This document shows positions 32,330-39,984 of a stretch of DNA of 64,000 nucleotides, in pieces. The stretch comes from Paenibacillus sp. sptzw28. Lineage in GTDB: Bacteria > Bacillota > Bacilli > Paenibacillales > Paenibacillaceae. The position numbers and the translations under genes are program-made. Positions within the stretch are counted from its first letter, which is position 1; each line of letters begins with the position of its first letter. Location of the stretch: positions 1,135,501 through 1,199,500 of the forward strand of contig NZ_CP080545.1 in assembly GCF_019550795.1 (NCBI RefSeq), written 5' to 3'. The notes beneath the pieces are model-generated. The model had not been told where the DNA came from. It made no database searches and saw nothing but the letters and a program-made list of their open reading frames with translations.

Positions 32330-32398
32330 CTCCTTGGTATGATGTTGATGGGTCCCAGACGCGGCCAGCTACCGGATCCAAAAAAACAAACCAAGGAG
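32330..32398 (+). promoter_or_regulatory. Leader hairpin covering the ribosome binding site of element B
   Basis: CTCCTTGGT (32330) pairs exactly with ACCAAGGAG (32390), which holds the AAGGAG ribosome binding site of the transposase. The arrangement is the same as in element A although the sequence differs. Confidence 0.7.
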
Positions 32399-32406
32399 AC
32401 TACAAG

Positions 32407-33693
32407 ATGAATTCTACTCAAATTGAACGAATTAATCAAATCACTTCTTCTACATTAATTGTCGGTGTCGACATCGCGAAATTCAAACACGTGGCTCGAG
32501 CACAAGACTATCGCGGAGTCGAGCTTGGGAAGCCAATTACGTTTGAAAACACCCGGGAAGGATTCGAGTTGTTTATGAGCTGGTTCCGGAAAATCTCAAC
32601 GGAACGAGGGTTCCAGGACGTCATAGTTGGCATGGAGCCAACCGGTCATTACTGGTTGAACCTTGCTCATTTTCTACGTGAAAAACAAGTGAAGTACGGT
32701 GTGGTAAATCCGCTGCACGTGAAGAAAAGCAAAGAACTCGATGACAATTCTCCAACGAAGAATGACGTTAAGGATGCGAAAGTCATTGCACAGCTGGTCA
32801 AAGACGGGAGATACGCCGTACCAAGCCTTCCTCAGGGCATTTATGCCGAACTGCGGGAAGCGATGAAAATTCGCGATCACCTGACGACTGACCTTTGTGT
32901 TGTGCAAGCACGTGTCCATAACTGGCTAGATCGGTATTTTCCAGAGTTTCTGACGGTATTTAAAGATTGGAAGTGCAAGTCAGCCATACAAATGCTGAGC
33001 CTTTATTTACTACCGCACGAACTTGTTCATGTGCCGGATGAAACCTTGCTGCGACACTTGAGAGAAGTTGCAAAGCGAGGGCTTGGCCTTGGTCGAATCA
33101 AAAATCTGAAGGTAGCAGCGAGCCGTTCTGTCGGCATACGAGACGGTTCAGAGTTAGCTAAAATGGAGCTAAAGCTACTGCTGACCCAGTACGAATGGTT
33201 TCAAAACAAGCTCAAAGAACTGGAAGCAAAATTGGATGAATTGCTCATGCAGATCCCACATGTGCAGCAATTGCTGGCCATTAAAGGGATTGGCAGGGAC
33301 ACCATTGCAGGATTTCTTGCTGAGATAGGTGACATTAGTCGGTACCGTCATCCAAAACAGATCACGAAGCTTGCTGGATTTAATTTGAAAACAAATACAT
33401 CAGGCACGCACAAAGGACAGACTAAGATCACGAAGAGAGGCCGCAAACGTCTTCGTGCCTTGCTCTTTAGAGTCATGATGCCGTTGGTCGCCAAAAATGC
33501 AGCCTTTAAGGCACTGCACGAGTATTACACCAAGCGGCCGGTAAATCCATTGAAAAAGATGCAATCCCTCATCGCTTTATGTAACAAACTGGTTCGGATC
33601 CTGTTCGGTGTATTGAAAAAGGGACATGAGTTCAGTGAAGAAAAGATGCTGCAGGATATTCCTCGATTTGCAGAGTTGCCGCAAGCAGCTTAA
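32407..33693 (+). CDS. IS110-family (IS1111-like) transposase, element B
   Basis: This is a 428-residue DEDD transposase, diverged from but equal in length to element A. Catalytic segments are LIVGVDIAKFKHVARAQ, VIVGMEPTGHYWLNLAH and SPTKNDVKDAKVIAQLV. The C-terminal domain includes LLAIKGIGRDTIAGFLAEIG and ITKLAGFNLKTNTSGTHKGQ. CAAGGAGAC precedes the ATG. A conserved non-coding RNA-like region follows within 50 bases of the stop. Element ends could not be fixed. The gene is intact. Confidence 0.93.
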   Translation: MNSTQIERINQITSSTLIVGVDIAKFKHVARAQDYRGVELGKPITFENTREGFELFMSWFRKISTERGFQDVIVGMEPTGHYWLNLAHFLREKQVKYGVVNPLHVKKSKELDDNSPTKNDVKDAKVIAQLVKDGRYAVPSLPQGIYAELREAMKIRDHLTTDLCVVQARVHNWLDRYFPEFLTVFKDWKCKSAIQMLSLYLLPHELVHVPDETLLRHLREVAKRGLGLGRIKNLKVAASRSVGIRDGSELAKMELKLLLTQYEWFQNKLKELEAKLDELLMQIPHVQQLLAIKGIGRDTIAGFLAEIGDISRYRHPKQITKLAGFNLKTNTSGTHKGQTKITKRGRKRLRALLFRVMMPLVAKNAAFKALHEYYTKRPVNPLKKMQSLIALCNKLVRILFGVLKKGHEFSEEKMLQDIPRFAELPQAA

Positions 33694-33740
33694 ATGAATC
33701 GATTTTCTGCAATGATAACCTAAGTAAAAACAGATAACAG

Positions 33741-33895
33741 AAGCACGGATGAGTCGGAACAAAACTAACGTACGGACGAAGATCCTGTCGGGCAGCATAT
33801 CCGACCTCCACCTCATGGACAGGTTGAATGAAGGAATGTGGGAGCGTAGACTCTGTGAGATGTGGGAGGGTTCACCGCCATGAACTTATGTGGAG
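33741..33895 (+). ncRNA. Candidate IS110/IS1111 bridge (seek) RNA, element B
   Basis: This is the 155-base counterpart of the region downstream of element A, with the same ordered blocks (AAGCACGGA, GAAGGAATGT, GCGTAGAC, GTGGGA, TGTGGAG). The CGTAGA loop is closed by GAG/CTC here and by GGG/CCC in A. GTCGG (33753) and CCGAC (33801) can form the outer helix of a large loop whose sequence differs completely from A. This is expected if the loops carry element-specific guides. Confidence 0.7.
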
Positions 33896-34197
33896 ATCCA
33901 TAGGTGCAACCATACTTTGCTAGAGTAACCACTTTTTACAGAACGGTGGTCTAAGTGAAGATTTTTTGCACATTCAACAGCCCCATAAATTTCTTCATCT
34001 ACAACTTCATTCCATTGAAATGTTATCTGCTAAGAAGTGAACTCGGTCAAAATTTGAGAAAAAGTGAGTATTTAAGAGAAAAGTGATTCTCCATAGAGGG
34101 AGCTTAGTTCAATTAAATTAATAAAGCAAAAGCTAATATTTACAACAGAACATATGTACGGTATATTGATTTAGCTGGTAAATATCTCATTTATACT
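33896..34197. other. Right flank of element B, no gene
   Basis: AACCAC/GTGGT (33929-33950) may form a small hairpin at the element end. The remainder is AT-rich and without recognised signals up to the ribosome binding site of the next gene. Confidence 0.45.
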
Positions 34198-34212
34198 AAG
34201 GAGCCCACAATA

Positions 34213-34791
34213 TTGAATAAAGCTGTTTTATTTGACCAATTCCCCACACTCCAGTCTGACTCATTGCTGCTGAGAAAAATGGTCGAAACAGATACTGATG
34301 CCTTCTTTGACATGATAAGTAATACTGAGTTGTATAAATATAACGCGGGGATTCCGAAAAAAAACAAAAAAATCGTTCCAGCTATGTTTGGCCATATTGG
34401 CAGGGATTTTAAAAAACAAAAAATCATCAGGTGGGGAGTTTGCAAACTCGAGTCTCCAGAAGTTGTGATAGGAGTTATGGAGGCTTTCGGCTTTAATTCT
34501 GCGATAAATGTAGCAGGGATAGGGTTTTACTTTAATCAAAGCTGCTGGAACCAAGGAATTGCTACGGAAGCCGTCCGAGTGGTAGTAGACTTCTTACTAA
34601 CACAAGCAGGGATGAATAGAGTTTGGGCGGAGGTAATGGTGAATAACGAAGCATCCAAACGAGTGCTGCTTAAAAATGGTTTTACGAAAGAAGGGACATT
34701 ACGGCAGGCGAGGATTTGGACAGGCCAAGGATTAATTGATGTAGATCATTTCGGTATTCTAAAAGAAGACCACCTGTGCAACAACGATTGA
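34213..34791 (+). CDS. RimJ/RimL-type GNAT acetyltransferase
   Basis: This 192-residue protein starts with TTG behind AAGGAG. The N-terminal LQSDSLLLRKMVETDTDAFF and the acetyl-CoA loop NQSCWNQGIATEAVRVVVDF, followed by VWAEVMVNNEASKRVLLKNG, are typical of the RimJ/RimL class that acetylates protein N-termini or antibiotics. The substrate cannot be told from sequence. The gene lies between two IS110-type elements and is AT-rich, consistent with transfer. Confidence 0.85.
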   Translation: MNKAVLFDQFPTLQSDSLLLRKMVETDTDAFFDMISNTELYKYNAGIPKKNKKIVPAMFGHIGRDFKKQKIIRWGVCKLESPEVVIGVMEAFGFNSAINVAGIGFYFNQSCWNQGIATEAVRVVVDFLLTQAGMNRVWAEVMVNNEASKRVLLKNGFTKEGTLRQARIWTGQGLIDVDHFGILKEDHLCNND

Positions 34792-34857
34792 TTGGTTGTC
34801 GACTGGATCGGAGGTCTTATCTCAGCTCCCTCGATATGATTTGATTTTCTCACGCAA

Positions 34858-35215
34858 GCTCGTGTATTCGCAGGATTTCATCCCTTTTAGATTCGGTGAT
34901 GAATGAAGAGAGCCAGTGCTTGCTATTTTTGAACCGTTAGAAGGCGTGCGGAAAGAGAGGTGCGGGTAGCCTCACCCAATTCGTTCCATTTGCTGCACGT
35001 ATTCTCCACGGAAATACCGCGGAAATTTACAGCTCTAGCAACGTGGGTCTCCTGAGCGATATCTACACCGATGACAAGGTGATTAGCGGTAATGTTTTCA
35101 ATGAGTTGATTTTGCTTATCTTGTGCTTTAAACTTCATAGTAGAGTGACCTCCTGATATGGGATTTTAAGGGCTGTATTCCCGTTGTGTACTCCCATCGT
35201 ACAGGGGCGCTCTTT
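34858..35215 (-). mobile_element. IS110 element C, internally deleted
   Basis: On the minus strand the left end and leader hairpin region, ATG and first about 45 codons (MKFKAQDKQNQLIENITANH, then GVDIAQETHVARAVNFRGI) closely match element A. The frame then leaves the homology. The right part GATGAAATCCTGCGAA (complement of 34867-34882) matches the right-end region of element A at 15773. Most of the transposase and the whole RNA region are deleted between them. Confidence 0.8.
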
Positions 35216-35252
35216 TTTATTCAAACTCCAAATTATTCGTTCCACAGGAATT

Positions 35253-35304
35253 CTAACGGATACGATAGTACAGAATAACCGCCTAATCATATGGCGGTTT
35301 TTCT
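35253..35304 (+). repeat. Dispersed intergenic repeat, member 8, with terminator
   Basis: The core CTAACGGATACGATAG is followed by the hairpin AACCGCC/GGCGGTT and TTTTCTTTT, a rho-independent terminator on the plus strand. Confidence 0.82.
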
Positions 35305-35344
35305 TTTGGTCAGAAATCAACAATCAAGAATAACAGAGCCTTTA

Positions 35345-36235
35345 TCAAAAACGTGTAACTGGTTTAGCTTGGGAAAAAGAAGATTTACGGTATTCTGTTG
35401 GCGTAAGTCCTACGGTTTTTTTGAATACAGTGTTGAACGAGTCTATGCTGCGGTAACCGACGAGCTCGGAAATCAAGCCAATCTTAAGATTACTGCTGCG
35501 AAGTATTTCACAGCTTTTCCGAATACGAAGATTCTGAAGAAAGGATCCGAAGGATTGCCCGGTATGCTTCAGGAAGAGTCGCTGAAGGTGTCTGGAGCTC
35601 CAACCCGAGAAACGGGACACCTCGGACAGCGAGATTGCTTGATTAAGGTTCTGCTCAAGGTAGTGAATGACATGATTAAAATCTGCTGATTCATTCGGTA
35701 TATTTTCTTCATTCCCGTATTTTAATCTGTAAACCGTCACGACCAGTTCACTCAAAAGGGCATACCGCATCGTTTTGGAACCGGTCTCTTTGATGGACAT
35801 TTCCCGGTACAGTTTGAGCATTATGCTTTCTATAGAACCATCCCGATCGAAAACGGAAAAGTATGAAGAGGCATTGCTCCCTAAAGAAGAAATATGCTCT
35901 TGAATAGGCTGTTCTTGAAAAATTGACAACTGAGTGGCCAAATGGGTATCAAACAGGCAGTTGTAGACGATGGGAGGCTTACTGGACCGTTCAGGTGTGG
36001 CGGGCCTGAACACATGGGCGACGCCGACAGGAATGACAAACAACAAACCTTTATGAATGGGAAACGTCTCCTGCTCAATATGGTGAAAGCCAATCCCCTC
36101 GGCAACATAACAATACTCGATAAAATCATGCTCATGATAAGGTACTGTAAAGTCTTCCGTGAATCGGTTGACCGACATATGCAGATTATTCTGCAGAAAA
36201 AATTCACTTTGAAACACCTTGCTGATACGGTTCAT
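35345..36235 (-). CDS. AraC-family regulator with N-terminal cupin
   Basis: This 296-residue regulator has an N-terminal cupin sensing domain (VPYHEHDFIEYCYVAEGIGF, FVIPVGVAHVFRP). Its C-terminal DNA-binding domain has two helix-turn-helix motifs (ISLSEVSRFSGWSSRHLQRL and KIGLISELVGYRSIDSFNTV followed by GLTPTEYR). It is divergent from the rhamnosidase gene with a 170-base shared upstream region. It is therefore the likely sugar-responsive activator of that gene. The gene is intact. Confidence 0.9.
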   Translation of the reverse strand: MNRISKVFQSEFFLQNNLHMSVNRFTEDFTVPYHEHDFIEYCYVAEGIGFHHIEQETFPIHKGLLFVIPVGVAHVFRPATPERSSKPPIVYNCLFDTHLATQLSIFQEQPIQEHISSLGSNASSYFSVFDRDGSIESIMLKLYREMSIKETGSKTMRYALLSELVVTVYRLKYGNEENIPNESADFNHVIHYLEQNLNQAISLSEVSRFSGWSSRHLQRLFLKHTGQSFGSFLQNLRIRKSCEILRSSNLKIGLISELVGYRSIDSFNTVFKKTVGLTPTEYRKSSFSQAKPVTRF

Positions 36236-36348
36236 CTGATCATCCCTCGTTTTTAGCTGTAGGCATAGTATACCCTGAAGTAAGGATTTTGTCCTTATTG
36301 CAGGGATAAGATGTCCATCTTACTCGGAAGCCATCGCCATGCGGTTGA

Positions 36349-36354
36349 TATAAT
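36349..36354 (+). promoter_or_regulatory. -10 box of the rhamnosidase promoter
   Basis: TATAAT lies 51 bases before the ATG. No good -35 box stands at the proper distance, which is usual for promoters dependent on an AraC-type activator. Confidence 0.5.
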
Positions 36355-36405
36355 TGTTATGAAATAACCTACTTATGCCTGCACTTATGAAAGGATGAGA
36401 ACAAC

Positions 36406-38379
36406 ATGAACAAGAGCCCCGCATGGATCTGGTACCCGGGAGATTTTGAAATATACCATCATTTGCTGCTTAACACCAGGCGCGAAGAACGAGAGTATCA
36501 GTGGCCGGCTTTTTGGCGGCTGGACGACTGCTACCACAATGTTCGGTTCCGTAAACAGGTGCACTGTGACATTCCTGAAGAAATGACCGTATATGCTCAT
36601 GGCACCGGACATGTTTGGGTGGATGGGAAGAAGCATGCCTTTCTACAGCCGATTAACCTTTCATCCGGCAACCACGAGATTGTGATTTGTGTTGCCCGTA
36701 CGGACGGGCTGCCTTGTATCTATGCGGACGGGAATCAGAGTGCAAGCAATTCGTCCTGGGAGGCGAATGACTACAGCTTCGAATGGCTTCCCGCAGGCTG
36801 CAGCGGGCTGTACCCGAACAAAGAGGATGACCCGAACATTTTCGCCTTTCAATATGAGGAAATGAAGCCTGTATCGGTAAAAAAGAGGGAAGACGGTATT
36901 CTATACGACTACGGAAAAGAAACCTTCGCCGCATTAATGTTCGAGCATGTTCAGGCGCCCAAGGATATTCGGATTTTTTACGGGGAATCAATAGATGAGG
37001 CATTGGATACGGAACACAGTATTCTGATTGATGCTGTACCGGCCGGAAGCGAAAAGTATTACTGTCCCCCCAGGGCTTTCCGGTATTTATTTATCCAGGG
37101 TGCGGGGACAGAACAATACGCGCTTACCGCTTTGTATGAATATTTGCAGCTTAATAGAAGAGGTAGCTTTTCCTGTTCGGATGAAAGGATTAACCGAATT
37201 TGGAAGACGGCCGAATATACATTTCGTTTGAACAGCCGGGAGTTCTATTTGGATGGAATCAAAAGGGACCGGTGGGTGTGGTCGGGTGACGCTTACCAAA
37301 GCTATTTGATCAACAACTACCTCTATTTTGATGCGGATATTACCAAGCGGACGATCGTCGCACTGCGGGGAAAGGACCCCATTGTAACACATATCAACAC
37401 AATACTCGATTACTCCTTTTACTGGATCATAAGCATTCATGCGTATTATCAAGCGACTAAGGATATCGATTTTATTGCCTTTATCTATCCGAGGATGAAA
37501 TCCATGATGGATTATTGTATCTCGCTTACGGATCAAGACGGTTTTATCCGGGGAAGAGAGGGAGATTGGGTTTTCATCGATTGGGCGGAAATGGACAAAA
37601 CCGGCGCTGTGTGTGCGGAACAAATGCTTTTGGCCGAAAGCTTAAAGGCCGCATGGGCTTGCGGGGAATTGCTTGGCGTCGGTGAGATGTGTTATTTGGA
37701 ACGGTACAACGGGCTCAAGAAACAGATAACAGAATTGTATTGGGACGATGAGCGGGGAGCGTATATCGACAGCTTTGAATCCGGACAACGCAGCATCACC
37801 CGTCATGCCAATATTTTTGCACTGCTCTGGGGCTATGCGGATGCGGAGCAGCGGGAGAGCATTATCATGAACGTTCTGACCAATGATGCCGTACCTAAGA
37901 TCAGTACTCCCTATTTTAAGTTTTATGAGTTGGAGGTTATGTGTAATATCGGCCGATTGGAAGATGTCACCAAGCAGATCCAGGGTTATTGGGGAGGCAT
38001 GCTTGAATTAGAGGCGACTACCTTTTGGGAGGAGTATGATCCTGCTGTAGCCGGTCTTGATCGATACGGAATGTACGGCGACCGCTACGGCAAAAGCTTG
38101 TGCCATGCTTGGGGAGCGAGCCCGATTTATTTGCTCGGGCGGTATTACCTTGGCGTTTATCCAACTGCAGCAGGTTACGATTCCTTTGTAGTGGAACCGC
38201 AGCTTGGCGGATTGGAATGGATCAAAGGATCGGTCCCGGTGAACGGTGGGACGGTATTCGTAGAACTGAAGCAGGAAGCTTTGGATGTTGTCTCTGATAA
38301 AGACGGAGGGTTAGTACGTATTAATGGTCAGGAGTATCCGCTTCTGAAGGATATTCCCTTTAGGCTGAGCTTAAAGTAA
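36406..38379 (+). CDS. GH78 alpha-L-rhamnosidase-like glycosidase
   Basis: This 657-residue protein has beta-sandwich domains first (WRLDDCYHNVRFRKQVHCDI and FAFQYEEMKPV). An (alpha/alpha)6 barrel begins near DERINRIWKTAEYTFRLNSR, and a C-terminal sandwich contains YPTAAGYDSFVVEPQLGG. The catalytic loop reads YLDGIKRDRWVWSGDAYQSY, where many GH78 enzymes have RDERxGWTGD, so Asp replaces the usual Glu acid. It has no signal peptide and probably cleaves imported rhamnosyl oligosaccharides. GAAAGGATGAG precedes the ATG. The divergent AraC gene is its probable regulator. Confidence 0.85.
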   Translation: MNKSPAWIWYPGDFEIYHHLLLNTRREEREYQWPAFWRLDDCYHNVRFRKQVHCDIPEEMTVYAHGTGHVWVDGKKHAFLQPINLSSGNHEIVICVARTDGLPCIYADGNQSASNSSWEANDYSFEWLPAGCSGLYPNKEDDPNIFAFQYEEMKPVSVKKREDGILYDYGKETFAALMFEHVQAPKDIRIFYGESIDEALDTEHSILIDAVPAGSEKYYCPPRAFRYLFIQGAGTEQYALTALYEYLQLNRRGSFSCSDERINRIWKTAEYTFRLNSREFYLDGIKRDRWVWSGDAYQSYLINNYLYFDADITKRTIVALRGKDPIVTHINTILDYSFYWIISIHAYYQATKDIDFIAFIYPRMKSMMDYCISLTDQDGFIRGREGDWVFIDWAEMDKTGAVCAEQMLLAESLKAAWACGELLGVGEMCYLERYNGLKKQITELYWDDERGAYIDSFESGQRSITRHANIFALLWGYADAEQRESIIMNVLTNDAVPKISTPYFKFYELEVMCNIGRLEDVTKQIQGYWGGMLELEATTFWEEYDPAVAGLDRYGMYGDRYGKSLCHAWGASPIYLLGRYYLGVYPTAAGYDSFVVEPQLGGLEWIKGSVPVNGGTVFVELKQEALDVVSDKDGGLVRINGQEYPLLKDIPFRLSLK

Positions 38380-38421
38380 GTTATTCGTCTCACAGTTTCA
38401 AACAGGCCTAGGATGAAAAAT

Positions 38422-38455
38422 TAAAAAAGAAGCCGCTGCTTATGCGGCTTCTTTA
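38422..38455. terminator. Bidirectional terminator
   Basis: AAGAAGCCGC and GCGGCTTCTT flank TGCTTAT, with AAAAA before and TTT after. It serves the rhamnosidase gene and possibly the converging membrane-protein gene. Confidence 0.85.
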
Positions 38456-38526
38456 AACGGTTTTTACATGCGTTTCCAGACTGTAATATTAAGTCGAGCC
38501 TCCAGCTATTTGTATTCAACCAGATC

Positions 38527-39351
38527 CTAATTCAATGGTTGAGCCGAGCCAGGCAGCGGCGCTTCGTCTCTTCTCGTCTTGGTCAAAAAGACGACCAAGC
38601 TGAGGATTGTTACGAGGAAGATGAAGCTCGTTATCACCGTCCCCAATCCAAGGCCACCTTCTTCACGAGGCTGCGACAGGTAATCTCCGATAGAGGCGCC
38701 GAAAGGTCGGGTGAGGATGTACGCGATCCAGAAGGCCGTCACCGCATTTAAATTCAGGCGGTAGTGGGCAGCGGTTATAAGCCCGATCAATGCGGCGAAT
38801 ATGAACGCTGAAACCGAGTAACCGAGATTGAGTCCTTCCGATACGAGGTCACCGGCTGCTGTGCCAAGTGCGAATGTGAACAGGATGGCTAACCAGTAGA
38901 ACGCCTCCCGCTTGGCGGTGTAGATGGAATGAATGGACAGCGTCTTCTCGCTGGCATGCCAAATGATAAACACTGCTGCCAGTACAATTGTAAAGATAAC
39001 AGTAGTCGTCTCGAGCGGCACTCCGAAGTTGTCCGTCAGGTTATCGGTGACTAGCGTGCCGACGACGCTGATAAGCACAACCGTAAGCCAGTAGATCCCC
39101 GGCACATACTTACTGGCTCTGAATTGGAAGAATAGCGCAGCAAGCAAGAAAATACTCATGACATAGGTCGTGCCCGTCAAGCCCCAGTTGAGGTTGATGT
39201 TCAGAAAATCCGCGGCTGTCTCGCCTACTGTTGTTGCCATAATCTTAATGATCCAGAAGAAGATGGTGACTTCCGGAACCTTGCTCAGCAGCTGCCGGCC
39301 GCTTGATGGAGCAGCCGCAGCATTAGAAATCGGTGCAGTTCCCAGGTTCAC
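38527..39351 (-). CDS. DUF347 (COG4705) integral membrane protein
   Basis: This 274-residue protein is built from four repeats of a two-helix unit containing T/G-x-G-E/D: KIMATTVGETAADFL, VGTLVTDNLTDNFG, LGTAAGDLVSEGLN and FGASIGDYLSQP. This is the hallmark of the DUF347/COG4705 family, whose function is not established, although the repeated acidic residues in membrane helices suggest ion transport. It begins with ATG (MNLGTAPISNAAAA). It stands alone, with a gap of about 100 bases to its neighbour on the same strand. Confidence 0.85.
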   Translation of the reverse strand: MNLGTAPISNAAAAPSSGRQLLSKVPEVTIFFWIIKIMATTVGETAADFLNINLNWGLTGTTYVMSIFLLAALFFQFRASKYVPGIYWLTVVLISVVGTLVTDNLTDNFGVPLETTTVIFTIVLAAVFIIWHASEKTLSIHSIYTAKREAFYWLAILFTFALGTAAGDLVSEGLNLGYSVSAFIFAALIGLITAAHYRLNLNAVTAFWIAYILTRPFGASIGDYLSQPREEGGLGLGTVITSFIFLVTILSLVVFLTKTRRDEAPLPGSAQPLN

Positions 39352-39456
39352 GATTGATTGCCTCCCGTGTGTTATTGCGGGGTTATCCCTACCGCTGCAC
39401 CTGAGTCTACCATAGTATTCTGTGAATACGATGTGAAAACTAAAGACCGGGAAAAA

Positions 39457-39984
39457 TCATAAAGGGAGGCCATTTATTCCGGTCTTTCCTTTATGCCGTT
39501 TACTGATCTCTTTGCCCTGTCGGCTGATGGCTAGTAGAAGCAGGATGTTAATCGCGATTTCACCAATCCCCCGAAAGCGGCTAAGAGTGCTCCACAGCTC
39601 TGCACGTTCTGCGAGTTCCGGCGAAAACGGTCCTTCTGGAGGAATATTCTGAAATGCGATAATCTCAGGGGCAAAATATGCAAAGGTCGCTGCGCGTATA
39701 ACGATATAAAGTCCAAGTACAGCTAAAAGATAATGTCTCTGTTTGATATTCTGCCAATTGAGTACTAATGCGATGACGAGAAAGATATTGGCAGAGATGT
39801 GAAAGGGGATCCAAAAGCTAGTTAGAGACAGGCCGCCGGGTTCTTGAATCAAAGCGAAGGACGTGGGCGGCGAAGCACTCCAGACAGGAGCAACTACGAT
39901 TTCCTCGTATAGGCCTCCTCCATTAAGCACACCGAACAGTAAAACCGTTATAAACAATGATAAAAACGCAAATTTTTCTTTCAT
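39457..39984 (-). CDS. Four-helix membrane protein of unknown function
   Basis: This 175-residue protein has four hydrophobic segments (FLSLFITVLLFGVLNGGGLY, FHISANIFLVIALVLNW, YLLAVLGLYIVIRAATFAYF, IGEIAINILLLLAI) and a basic tail. The phrase GGGLYEEIVVAPVW near the first helix is typical of small Bacillota membrane proteins often cotranscribed with FAD monooxygenases. It overlaps the end of the monooxygenase gene by 4 bases, so it is in the same operon. The role is unknown. Confidence 0.72.
   Translation of the reverse strand: MKEKFAFLSLFITVLLFGVLNGGGLYEEIVVAPVWSASPPTSFALIQEPGGLSLTSFWIPFHISANIFLVIALVLNWQNIKQRHYLLAVLGLYIVIRAATFAYFAPEIIAFQNIPPEGPFSPELAERAELWSTLSRFRGIGEIAINILLLLAISRQGKEISKRHKGKTGINGLPL

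Noticed and set aside
33760..33780. Another member of the CTAACG repeat family inside the RNA region of element B
   Set aside because: Only CTAACG matches; the ACGATAG half and the following hairpin are missing.
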